From Protea cynaroides (Eukaryota; Streptophyta; Magnoliopsida; Proteales; Proteaceae): a DNA stretch of 64,000 bases. The position numbers and the translations under genes are program-made. Shown here one piece after another: positions 23,815 through 36,300 of the stretch (the first letter of the stretch is position 1; every line of letters begins with the position of its first letter). A model generated the notes under the pieces. That model ran no database searches. It saw only the letters and a list, made by a program, of their open reading frames with translations, and was not told where the DNA came from. The stretch covers positions 45,588,726 to 45,652,725 of the forward strand of contig CM053266.1 in the NCBI GenBank assembly GCA_028583415.1. The letters run 5' to 3'.

Positions 23815-26800
23815 TCATTCCTTTTCTTTGGATCCTTTCCAAACACTCTCAAACCCCTAGAGTCGTCTGGAAGAGATCTGGGAAGGAGTAAGGAGGAAGA
23901 AGGCTGTTCGAGAAGGATTTCTCTGTGAAGGAGAGCACCGTCACTTGACAAACACCGGTAAGTGCTCTACCTCTGTAATAATGCTTGGGTTACGGATCCA
24001 AGGTTTAAAATCTCGGGTTTCGGAGGAGTCTCGGCCTCCTCCGAAACCGATATCTCGCCGAGACACTGCATTTTGTCCCTGTCTCGGTGGCCAAAATACA
24101 TTTTTTAGGTCTCCAACTTCAGGGGAACCTCATTTTTACATACATAAACACATTTAGAGCATAAAATTGTAAAAATAATGACTCTTTGTGGTTGTTTGGG
24201 TTTACACCCATGTTTTGACAGTCAACGCTGAAATCTGTTGTAAATTTAGGCTAATATTGGCTATTATATTCAATCAAATATGGCAAATGAGAGAATAACA
24301 TAATGCATTAGGGGAAAGAGAAACAAAATCACATTTTAGAAATTTTTTTTTCTCCCTCATAGTCTCATGTAAAAATCTTATTTTTCGGCAAGAAACTTAC
24401 CTTCAACAATTGATATGAAGCTCCCACAGCAATCCCCGCAGTCTGAAGCACCACTTGTTGCTAGTTAAAAGTCCAAACGAAGAAGAATGAGGAAGAAATG
24501 AGAAAATCTTCAAAAAACTAACAAAGAAGAGGAACTCGACCGAAAACAGTGACTTCTCTCTTTTATAAAGGGAAAAAAAAAACAAAAAGCAATTTCTTGC
24601 CGAGAAATTGGCGAGAAATGGCGAGAAATTTCGAGATTTATTGAGATCTCGGCGAGATTATGCATCTCCCGAGACGAAAAGGGTTATTGATCCTGTTTTC
24701 GTCTCGGCTAATGGCGAGATTGGCGAGATCTCGTCGAGATTTTATTCCATGTACGGATCAAAGCCGTGAAACGGCGTATTGATCCAAAACCCTAGAACTG
24801 TAAAACCCTAGTTTCATCGAGATCCTTTCTGAGAAAGATGGAAACGTCGTTCCACGATGTTAAACGATAAGTAATCTAAATTTAATATGTACCTGAACCT
24901 TAGAATGGTGTAGGAGGGACCCCGAAACAAAGCCGAGGACCAATGGAAGAAGGAGGTCCGAGAATCCATACCGGCTGGACAAAGAGGTCCTGTGGTATGC
25001 TATACCGCAGGGCATACCGGCTGGACTCAAGTCCTACGGTATATACCGCAGACACATACCTGCTTGACAAAGGGTCTGCGGTATGGTCCTGCGGTATATA
25101 CTGCAGGCACATACCGGCTTCACTATGGTACTACGACCGGTATGCTTTTCGAAGCCTGGTTGTTGGCCAGACTTGGTTCTGACCAACTGTAACCCTAACA
25201 ACTTAATTCTAATCTATAAATGTGATCATGTAGGACTTGTAGACGGCGTCAGTGGACTCTGTGACGCAGAGCAGACTTGCAATCACGCATCAGGTAAGGG
25301 TCAAAACCACAAACCTTAATTAATTAATAATGGGCAGTAAACCATTGTGATCATAATTGTATCTGTGATTATTGTTTGCTGTCTGTGCATTTCACATGTC
25401 ATCTGTTATTTAAATTCATTATCTGTTCATGCATACTCATATGCTAGGAATGTGATTGTTTAGGCATGTGAATGTTTTCGTTAGTGTGTGGAATGTGAAG
25501 GGGAGTGTAGCCCTGGGTATATCCTCACACTAACATCTTTTCGTATCGTCGTCTACCTTAGCGAGCTTGGTACGAATAGGGTATCAGGGGGAGGACGTGG
25601 GATTGTGGCTCCCCTTGCCCACCAGACTCGAGCCCTAACTCTATGTTGTAGGGAGCTGTGCTGGGGTAGGGCCATAGATACTGTGATGACGTATAGAACT
25701 AGTTAGAAACGGAACCCGCTTGCAAGCCCTTGCGAACAAGGGTTTAGGTGTTGGTGCGGTGTAGGGTATCAGGGGGAGGATGTGGGATGGTGGCTCTGCC
25801 TGCTCGCCAGACTCTAGCTCTATCTCTATACCGGAGTGAGTGATGTGGGGCAACAGCAGTAGTGTGGATCGGAACCTGACTGTTGGGTGTGCTCACATTC
25901 TCGTGCATAGAGGTGCGGTGGCCGCCAAACCTTACCATAGCATTTTGCAAGTTATACCTGACCCAATTGTATTGTTATCTCATGCATTTTTGTATGTTGC
26001 ATTGGTTTTGTGCTTTACTGAGCTAAGTTGTGAGCTCACCCTGTGTATATACACTATTTTCAGATGTTGATGCAGGGTACACCGTTGAAGACTTTATGGC
26101 TGCCCCAGCGTATGGGACAGTAGCTGCTATTGACACACAGCCGTAGAGGACGAGCATGATGCCTCATGCGAGTGCTTTTTCTGTGTGTTCCTTTGGGGAT
26201 TACTTATTTATTCTTTCAGTTTAGGTATAGACAATATAATAAATTATTATTTATGATTGTGGATGATGGCATAATTGGATAATTATTTAATTACAAATAG
26301 AAAACTTAATTCATTTATTTATTTAAATCCACTGCTATCTATATATTTCTGATTTTTGTTAGTTTTCTTGGAATGGTTTGTTGACACGGTCTATTGAGAT
26401 CTTGCTGTGAGTCGTGGTTTGGAGACGGTTCACTTACACCTCTGGTTCAGCCGGAATTGAGATGTGACAATAGCTCTGTGCAATACTATCTATAAGACTA
26501 TTGCTAAGATTCTTGCTCATAGATTGAAAGAAGTTGTTGATGATCTGGTTAAGGGCAAACCAATTGGCTTTCATTCAAGGGTGAAATATTGTGGATAACA
26601 TCATATGTAATGACCTTGTTCAGGGTTTTAATAGAAGAAATTTTCCTCCAACAGCTCTATTAAAGATTGACCTCCACAAAACTTATGATAGTGTAGATGG
26701 GATTATCTTATGAAAACCCTTGCCAGTATGAATTTTTTTGCTTGTTTCTTCCAATGGATTTTGCAATGTGACTTTTCGGCCAAATTTTTTGTGCTGTTAA

Positions 26801-29800
26801 TGGTTGCTCGGTGGGTTTCTTCAATGCAAGGCGGGGTATCAAATAGGGATGTCCTATTTCTCCTCTCATGTTCACTCTTGTCATGGAAGATCTATCCAGC
26901 TCTCTTTAGATTAGTTCCCATCAAAAGAAAATTGACTTGTACGGATATCAAGTTGAGTCATTTGGCCTTTGCAGATGATATCATGATATTTTTGAAAGAT
27001 AAATTGAAGACGATTTCAGCCATATTGGATGTGCTTCTTTCTTTTTACTTTATGTCGGGATTATCTATCAGCAAGCAAAAGTTTCATCTTTCTCACTGGG
27101 GTTGATAACCCGCTTTGTGAGAACTTCAAATGTGTAGTTTGCCAGTCACCTATCTTGGTCTTTCCATTGATCTCGTCGAGATTGTCAGTGCATCATTGCA
27201 CCCCAATCCTTGACAAATTACGGAAAATGCTTTAGTTATGGAAATGCAAGGTTCCTATCCTATACAGGAAGATTGGAACTTGTTAGGACGGTCATGCAAA
27301 GCTCTTACTTGTATTGGACATGGATATTTGGTCTTCCTAGCTCAATTATTCAGAAGATTGAAGGCCTTATGAGTGCCGTTTTGTGGAAAGGAGCGGATAA
27401 CAACAAATTTTTCCATTTTATTGGTTGGCCTAAGGTTTGTTTGCCCAAAGAGGAAGGGGGTTTGGACCTTCGGAGAGTTAGAGGTTAATACGGCTTGCAT
27501 TATCAAATTGATATGGCGGGCGACGGAGAAAAAGGATTCATATGGGTGGATTGGATTTATAGTAGGTATCTAAGGAAAGAATCTATTTGGACGGCTATTG
27601 CAGGTCATGATTTTTCTTGGGTGTGGAGGAATATCCTTCATCGTAGGCATCTAGCCTTGTTGTACATTAAATCTATTATCGATGATGGAGCCTCGACTTT
27701 TCTATGGTTGCACAATTGGCAACCTCATGGTATTTTGGTGTTGACCTATTGAAAAAGGATTCGGCTTAAGTATGGGTGGAACAGACGTGCTACTGCTTCT
27801 TCCATCACTCAGATGGGGCATGGTGTATAGGTAGAGCTTCTGTGACTTGGCTTGTGAGGCTTGGGATGCTTTGGATTTTATCACCCAAAGAGCCATTGAG
27901 AGTGGTGATATGATTAGATGGACGATCTCTTTGAACGGGATGTTCTTGGCTTGGGAGATTGTCAGATCTCGAAGACCTAAGATTGTCTGGCATGATGTAG
28001 TGTGGTTCCATGGGCACTCTTCTCATCATAGTTTCCCCCTTTGGAGAGCCTTAACTCAATCCCTCCCAACAGAATCTCTCCTCTGTGATTGGGGTGTCAT
28101 TTAAAGTTCTAGTTGTGATCTTTGTTGGGCTTCGGAAGAAGATGTCCAACATCTATTCTGCGAATGCTCTTTATCCTCTAGAGTTTGGGAAAAGATTCTC
28201 GAAAAATGTTGGCCTATCACCAGAAGAATACGGCCTTTTATCAAGAATGGAAAGTGTATAATCAAGAAATTTGAAGGAAAAACCCTACTCTTGTCAAGCT
28301 TGCCTTGCTGTGACATTGTACTATAGCTGGTTTGAGAGGAACCTTAGAAAGTGGATGGCTAAATCTAGATCATACACCTAGATTTGGGATGCTATCGTAT
28401 CTGATGTGTATGGAATCATGATGCCTTCATCTTCTCCCTCATCAGAAACGAATAGAAATAGGTTCATTTTGCTTTCTTGGAACCTGGCCATTGTTTGAAG
28501 TGGTTTGTGTTTTTTCCTTTTAGTTTCTGTTTCGGGCCTATTGCCTAGTCTGTAAGGAGCCTGGCTCTATCCTTTGGATACCTAGGTTTGTTCTCTCTTG
28601 TTCGGGGTGCTGTTAATATATTATTTATTCACCCCCTAATGTGGACAGGTTTCACCTAAAGGGATGAAAAATGGATGGTAATAATGCTAACCAAAGAAAA
28701 GGGATAATAAAGGGATGGGTAGGGTTAATTGGGATAGCTGATAGCAAGTTATAGAGGGAAAAGGGAATCGATGAAACCACCAAAAGGGGAAAGGGATGAG
28801 AACCAAAAGAGAGTGATGGGATAATGGTAACCGAGAAACATAGAAAATAGAGATATAGAAGGGGAAGGGATGAATCTGCTGGTATAGGAAGGGGAAGGGA
28901 AGAGGTCGTTAGAGAGAATAGAGAAAAGAGAGGATAATCAGAGGGGGAGGGGAGAGAAACCAATAGATAGGGAGGTAGTGGGGGCTTACCGCCAAGAGAG
29001 AGGCAGACCCGAGAGAATTCTTCTTTTTCTTTTTCTTTAATCATTGCATAATAATTCAATAAGAAGGTTTGCCTATAAATAGGCCTACATACCTAATTCT
29101 AATTGGGCTGTAACTCTTAAACAATTAGAACTAAGATACTAAATAAGAGTCCTATCTAGACTCAACTACCAACTACAAGGATTAGAGTCCATGTCTAAAA
29201 GGGGGATGGGGCCCACAAGGTAATTCCAATAAATAAATAAAAACAAAATAAGGACTTCTAACTAAACTCAAACTAATCCACGCCTCCTTTAAAATAAATA
29301 AAAAATTAAAGAAAATACTAATTAAACCCATTTAAATTTCCCAATAAAAAAAATTACATATATCCCAATTAAAGCTTAGAAAGATAAATTCAGCCTATGA
29401 AATGAAAGTTTTTATGCAAACCTGAAAAAGGGGTTTTGGTGTGAGACTTGTGAGTAAAATTAATGGCTTTGTTCGTTATATAACTATGGAGGTTTAGTAA
29501 TGAATGACTTTTTCCAGTCCCATTATATTTATTTTACTATATGTAAATATGGTGTTGCTTATGTAGGGCGGCATGCCATTTGGGTGAATAGTAAATGGGT
29601 TTCGTTTTGGAAGAAAAGTATGAAATTTGTGTTGATTTTGAGGCAAGGCAGCTTGGTTCCCCCCCTCCTTTTTTTTTTGTCCCTTTCACATTGTCCAATG
29701 GGTTCATTGTGAATCAGGTTTTTGAAGTTAATGGAGGCTTTAGAGTAGTTAAAAGGGTTTTGGGTGGATGTTGGGTTTCTTTGTTGTTGGTTGGGGCTTG

Positions 29801-30334
29801 TCTTTGGCTTTTGTTTCTTTTTTATTCCTTTTCACTTTGCCTTTGCTTGTAACTCCTTTTATCATCGTAATATCTTTCAAACTACTGGGAAGCTTGAATG
29901 CGATTGAAGCCTACTCTAAAAAACATGACTTTGGCTTGGACTTTCAACCCATAGGCTGGGATTATGGCTAGAAAGTTCAGGCTTGAGGTGGAGAGTAGGG
30001 TTGCATTAGGGTTAATGACACCGTCCAACCCCAAGCCTGAGCTTAAGGGTGGAGAGGCCTTACCCAGGGACTAAGTCAAGCATCCACACAGTACCTGATT
30101 GATGTGGTAGTAAACCCCATCTTCCTGGCCATGGTGTGCAAACTGCAAACCCTCTATCACAGGACTACGTGTTGCATCAACCCCCCTTATTTTTGGGCCA
30201 TGGGCCCCACATGGCTGGTGCACAGACTACCTGCTATTATACCATTTGATAGCATGAGCTTTAAGGTGAAGAGGCCCTACCCAGGATCATAAGCCAAGGG
30301 TTTGCACAGTACTTGACCAAAATCTCCCCCCCCC

Positions 30335-30374
<40 letters not shown>

Positions 30375-33300
30375 GCCATGGAGTGCAAAATTTCCATTTA
30401 CCTGACCAATGTGGGACTAAACCTTCTCATTCCTGGCTACGAGCGCAAACATCCCCATCATGGACCTACGGACTGCATTAGTTGAGGCCCCAAACTGGCC
30501 TAGCCTAGGCCGGCCCAGCCCGAGCCTCAACCTCAGCCTCATTTACTATATGATATCATCCTACGAGGTCCATTTAGGAAGCCTTTTCTAATTGGCACTA
30601 AAAATTAGCCATGTGGCATGCTAGTTGGATTTCAAACTTTGTGGCCATATATCGTTAATGTAACCCTTTTCTCGTGGTACCATTTGTCGCTATTAATGGG
30701 TCAAGCTTGGTCAATATCTGAAAATTTAGGGAAAATATCAACACGTGGTGGGCCAAATGGTTCATTTTGACCTTGAAACTGGATAGATGGTCGATTCATG
30801 TGGTTTTTGTCTATACAATGGTCAAATTCCTATATCAGCGATCTATTGTATTGATCATGATTTGAAGGTTTATAATGCACATGGGAATATCGGTTAGATA
30901 GTGGGTCATATAGTTGAGTTATTGCTTATAGAGCATCTAATGAGTGCTCTATATAGCCTTGAGTCAACAAGATTTATATAGCCTTGAGTCAAGAAGATCA
31001 GCCATCTTTGTGGTTTAACTTTAAATTGTGGACTGTTTAGGGAAGGCTTCTATGCAAACTTGTACACAAATTAGTGGGCATCTTGTGATGGTTCTTGTTA
31101 ATTATTAGGTTGGACCTGTGTTCAAATCCCCACTCATGTTTTACTCACTTTTGTAGCTATTATGCAATTGCAGTTTGGTCTAGATGTTTGGGCCGGGGCA
31201 GGCTTCGGCTGAGTTGTGCCTGGATGGACCGGGCCGACCGGCTAGTGTTTACATGCCAGCCTTTATGCAGTTTGGGCTAGATGTTTGGGTGAGCCGAGCC
31301 CAGATGGGTTGGGCTAGGTTTTACAAATTACACATGCCAGCCTGATCTTGGTCTGTGCTGAGGTTGCGTTGAGTGTTTGGGACCACCCGGGCTCAGCCTG
31401 CCTCCTTCTCTTTTATATTTTATTTTTTCCATTTGATCCTACTATATGTTATACTACTGTGGTGGGGAACAGGTGCAAGAGAGTAGGCTTTAACTCGAGA
31501 CCTACTCCCAGTCCATGCTTCACCAAGCCTGCCTTACTTGCACCCGCTATCTATCAAATGTTTCTTAAATATGAAGTGTCCATTTGTTTGTAGACATATT
31601 ACGGCGTCAAAGAGTTTCCTAAGATAAACAACGCAAGAAAACAAGGCATTGTATGGATGATAGCTACCTTTTTGTTGATCGAGCAAGTGCTTAGAAAGTG
31701 TTTGAGAAAGTTAGTAGCCATCAAATTTGCTCATTCTGTCCTTTATAATTGTGTTCTTGTGGGGCACATTATAGTTTTGTATGGCTACTTCTTTTTGCTA
31801 TATGAAAGCAATTTTATTTGTTGCCGATAAAAAAAATGCAAAATGATTAACGGAATGGCAGATTCCATGATGTAACTTTTTGAGAAGGAAAGGGAATCAG
31901 TGTCTCATTTATTTCTTGCCTGCCTTCTATTGGGCTATATGGAAAGATGACATGCGAGATTTAACCAGATGTGGGCATGGTCCATAGGCATGGCCAACTT
32001 AATCAATTCAAGGAAAGGCTATGGTCTTGATAGTAAAAGAAGAATCCTTTGAATCTTTGCCTTACTACAATATGCTGGATTATTTGAAATGGAGGAACTC
32101 TAGAATTTTCATAGGACCAAAATTGGCAACGGGAAATTTAGATCTGGATATCTGAGAACAGTAATTTTTTGGATTTATAATACTATAAAGTGTAAGAATT
32201 GCACAGGGGCATAGTAGTAAATGGTTGGATTGCCCTTTTTTAAATAGTTCTATTTCAATTGGTACCTTGCCAATCCTTCTTTAAAAGAAAATTCACAAAA
32301 CTGGAAGTTCACTTTGTGCTTAATGCTTTTAGCTATGATCCATTTCTTGGTGGATTGACAATTACTCCCTTTCTATCTCAGGTATTTGAATACAAGAGGC
32401 TCTTACAGGACTACAATAGAGAGGTTCGGCGAGCTACTAATGAGACCATGACTAGTCTTGTCATCACTCTTGGGTTTGGACTTATCTTATGCATATTAGA
32501 TTCTTTTGTGGTTGCTTAACTCATCTATAAAAATATATGGGGCTGGTATCTCTTGGATATTTGCAAGAAGGTGTTAAATATCTGGATATTGATACAACAT
32601 AGTTGTGTGGGTCTCTAGTGATCTGCTTGAAAACTAGTCTTCAATTTTGGCTCAATTAGAGGACCATGTGAATGCTAATCTGTTATATATGCTTACTAAT
32701 AAGATTAAATGAGATTATCTTCTGTGTGAAATAGAGGATAGTTTTCTCTCATCCTCAAGGTCAAAATTTCAGTTTTTGAGGACTAAAATTATTTTGTGGT
32801 CATTGTTTTGAAATCGATTGACATTAGTTTATCATTTCTGATTGCACAAAATTATTAACAATTCATTCTTAAATGCTGTCTGCCTGTCCCCCTCATTTCT
32901 TACCTCACTCTCATGGGACATAGAGATTTAAAGAGGATCTCACTATGTTCTATAAGATGTTTCTTGGTGGAGGGAGAACATTTGTGGATTGCATTTTATG
33001 TCTGGCAATGAACAAATAAAATATAAAATAATAATGCACGTCTCACTGTATAAGTGGAAAAGGTATATAGAATTACACTTTTTGAATCCGGTGCTTTTCC
33101 TCAACTTCACAATCTCTGTAGGATAAACAGTGGAAAGATCTCATCCTGAAAATCCTGAAATTAACAGAGATATGCATACGATCCCTTGGGTTTTGTTTAC
33201 TGCACAGTCCACACTTTAAGTGGGTTTTTTTATTGGTTGGGGGGGGTTGTGGGGGGGGGGAGGGTTGCGTGTGTTTGTGCATTGGGAGTGGGGAGGAGTT

Positions 33301-36300
33301 GGGTAGATTGTTTTGTTTCATTTCATATGTGGCTCTGATCCTGAAATAAATCTGACATATGCCTGTGATCCATCTGTTTTGTTTGTTCCACACTGTGAGT
33401 GCGTGGGTGCATGGGTTTGTCTTATTTGAGGTTATTTTTCTGATGGTAGTTTGGAAGGAGGGAGTAGGAGAGGAGATTATCCAGCACATGTGCTGCATTA
33501 GAATAATTCCATTTTTTTTGTGTGAACTGTTTTCCAGAATGTTCTTTTCATGTCTCTTGCATGACCTTTTTTTCATTTTTTGTATATATATATATATATA
33601 TATATATTTTGGTGAATAGAAAATATATTAAGAAACAAAAAGAAATACAAGGGGGCTCTCCAATTTGGGAGAGGTAAAGAAAAGAGAGTAACACTCAGTT
33701 CAACATCAGACCTCCTAGCCACATTGAGTTGGATATGTTATATGTAGGTTCCAAGCATTTATAGTGAATATATTCCTATGCGTATCCGTAGGTTCCAAGC
33801 ATTTACAGTGAATATATTCCTATGCATATCCTTAGGTTCCAAGCATTTACAGTGAATATATTCCTATGCGTATCCGGACATCTTTAAGCAATTCCTAGCC
33901 ACTTGCATATTCTTGTTCCTTTATAGGTGCTAGTATCTCTAGACAAACTTAGTGATGCAGTACAAATATGCTCTAGAAAGAATAAGGGCTCCTCCAAACA
34001 AGGCTTAAACACAAGACAAGAAGAAGAAGACAAAAGCCAAGCCAACAACACTGTTCACGTGAACACTATTCATGTGGTACTCTTCACGTGAACAGTACCA
34101 ACAGAATGTTTTGAAATATTTTGTTTCACTTTTTTGTTATCTCTTTCCTAAAATTAGTTTAGATTTTATTTCCTAAGTTGATTTACTTTATGAGTAAGTT
34201 TTTAGATGTTTCCTTTTGTTCGGAAATTTTTCTATTTCCAGTTTTAGAAGTTTCTTCTGTTTAGAAACTTTCCTAATAGATATAAAGGAAAGATTTTCTC
34301 TTTTTATTTTTAGATATTCTCTTTAAAGAATCAGTCATTTCTATCTTTTGTAATTCTTTTCAGCATTATAAATAAGATGAATGGGAGAAGGGACGCAGAC
34401 TTGGTAGAAACCAGAAAATCTATTGAAATTTTGTAGTTGAGTCTCCAAGGTTGTGAGACTCAACCGAAAGCTTGTTTCTCTGATTCCTTTTGCTTTTTTG
34501 GTCCTCTAATCTCTTTCCTACCTCTCTCATATAATGTCGACAATATTAGGACTAATCTGATTAATACAACACTGCGGAATTGTGGTTTTTCAATCAGTTT
34601 TTTACTGTGGATATAACCAGTCCCGTTTTCAGATGATAGGGGTTTTTTGAAAATTCATAACTTATTCATCCATAGTTAGATCCCCTTCAAATTTGGGTAT
34701 GTTATCAAGCACAACTTAGAGGACTTTCGCTCCAAGTTTGAAGACCCTTCAACGGCTAGGTCTCAAGATAAATGAGTTTTTCTATAATTCTATAATTATG
34801 GTTATGCTAAAATACATGTTTGAGACCTACGGGTAAGATTGGTTTCGATCCCGCCCGTTGGATCAAGTTCATCTTCTGGAATATTGTTTCTCATATCCGA
34901 AGGATCATTGTTTTCAAGTTTCGAAGCATTCTATTGGATAGAAATAACAAAAAGTGAAACAAAATATTTCAAAAAATTCCGTTGGTACTGTTCACGTGAA
35001 TAGTATTCATGTGAATAGTGTTGTTGGCTTGGCTTTTGTCTTCTTCTTCTTGTCTTGTGTTTAGGCCTTATTTAGAGGAGCCCTTATTCTTTCTAGAGCA
35101 TATTTGTACTGCATCACTTAGGCTTAGGCCTTGTCATCATGGTCATGTGCAAGCAATTCCTAATCTTAGCATGTACTACTCCTTTTAAAGGGTCATAGGA
35201 AAACCTTGGCTTTTTGGAGAGGGAAATAGTCTTTTGATTGTTCTATGTTTTTGTGTCTGTGATCATATATACTTGTTTTCCGTTAATCTTTTGACCTTTG
35301 AAATCCATTTTATTTGTTGCATTTTTTAAGAAGTTCAATTATGCCCCCCTGGCCCCCCCCCCCCCACACACACACACACACACACACACAAACCAAACCC
35401 CTGTGGGAAATAATGCATTGCAAGTCCATAGTTGTCAAGGCGAACCAAGACGTTGGAGGTTTGATGGGGCACCTAGGCGACGCTTTGACAACTATGTGCA
35501 AGCCTACAACAGTCTCTTTTTTATTCTTTATTATTTACATGGAAACAGTCAAGGTGCAAGGTCATGATTGATGAGCGGGGTTGCTTATTCTGTGTTTCTC
35601 CCTTCCTTTATAGTCTCATTGCAAGGTTTTGGGGAGGCCTGGAGGATATGGATATTTTTTTTCCTTCTCATTTCTTGTTTCTGTTTCTTCTCTTCTATTT
35701 GCTGGTGGTTTGGTTTTGCCTCTCATGTGTTCTCTCTCTTCTCTCTTTATAAACATTTCTTTTTCTGTTTCCAATTAAAGAAAAAGGAAGAAACCATGCC
35801 TTTAGATTCCATGTAGCAGCTTTTTCCGTGTGTCTTGTCTTTGTGGATGCTTTCTGTTGATAACTTATTATGCTTGTGATACTATGAGTATTTTCTACAG
35901 GAGAGTATTAGCTCCACATTTGAAGTCCTTGATGGGACCATGGTGGTTTTCTCAATTTGATCCAGTTCCTGAAGTTTCTCAGTCTGCAAGGCAGTCATTA
36001 CAGGTGTGGCAAATCATTTTTATATAAGAAACTTTGTTAACCGACCCCATTCAGTTGGGGTTTAGTTGAGTTGTATATAAGAGCCTTTGTTGTTAAATGA
36101 GTTGCTGCTGTTGCACCTGATCTGTTTAGCAATTTACCTTCTCTCATCGTATGGTTCTCATGGTCATGTAATTTCAAGCTATTCAGAAATTTTCTTCTGT
36201 TTGCTCCGTAAGTCTAGAAAAAGTTTGAGTTTTGCTATGTCATTTTTAATTTCTGACATGGATGGTCGATCTTAGTTTGACTTTTCTGACTGCTGTATTT

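Larger units (their letters stand above)
23493..26469 (+). mobile_element. Long solo LTR (Ty3/gypsy, Tekay-like), carrying a hAT MITE
   Basis: The insertion starts TGTAAGAACCG and ends GATGTGACA, with a 5-bp TSD ATAGC at 23488-23492 and 26470-26474. Removing it rejoins the LINE reading frame around '..RPIALCNTIYKT..'. No PBS, PPT or protein domain is present, so it is read as a solo LTR of about 2.2 kb once the nested MITE is subtracted. A TGTAA...TGTGACA terminus and multi-kb length suit the Tekay/Del chromovirus group; that assignment is inference. Strand is arbitrary. Confidence 0.8.
23170..28636 (+). repeat. L1-like LINE (copy B), split by an LTR insertion
   Basis: ORF2-like sequence: an upstream RT segment ('MKSMKSQKAPGPDGFSMDFF', 23260-23330) and 'QTLLCLIPKKKG'. 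Then, after the LTR insertion, 'LKIDLHKTYDSVD', 'LAFADDIMIF' with the catalytic Asp pair near 26960-26990, 'YTGRLELVRTVMQSSYLYW', 'LPKEEGGLDLRRV', and the zf-RVT 'CDLCWASEEDVQHLFCECS' near 28110. Ends in the family 3' UTR at about 28636. Several frameshifts and stops; not functional. Confidence 0.85.

Noticed and set aside
24900..25319. Overlapping short frames on both strands
   Set aside because: They follow the palindromic repeat cluster in the solo LTR and mirror each other, as expected for inverted repeats.
28652..29059. 135-codon minus-strand frame rich in Leu, Ser and Pro
   Set aside because: It arises from the pyrimidine-rich part of an LTR-like remnant. No domain or codon structure supports a protein.
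33073..33576. 167-codon minus-strand frame
   Set aside because: Includes Pro/His runs from G-tracts. No family resemblance, and it lies in LTN1 intron 5.
33746..33877. Possible CRISPR-like array
   Set aside because: Units are contiguous with no spacers, and this is a plant nuclear sequence.
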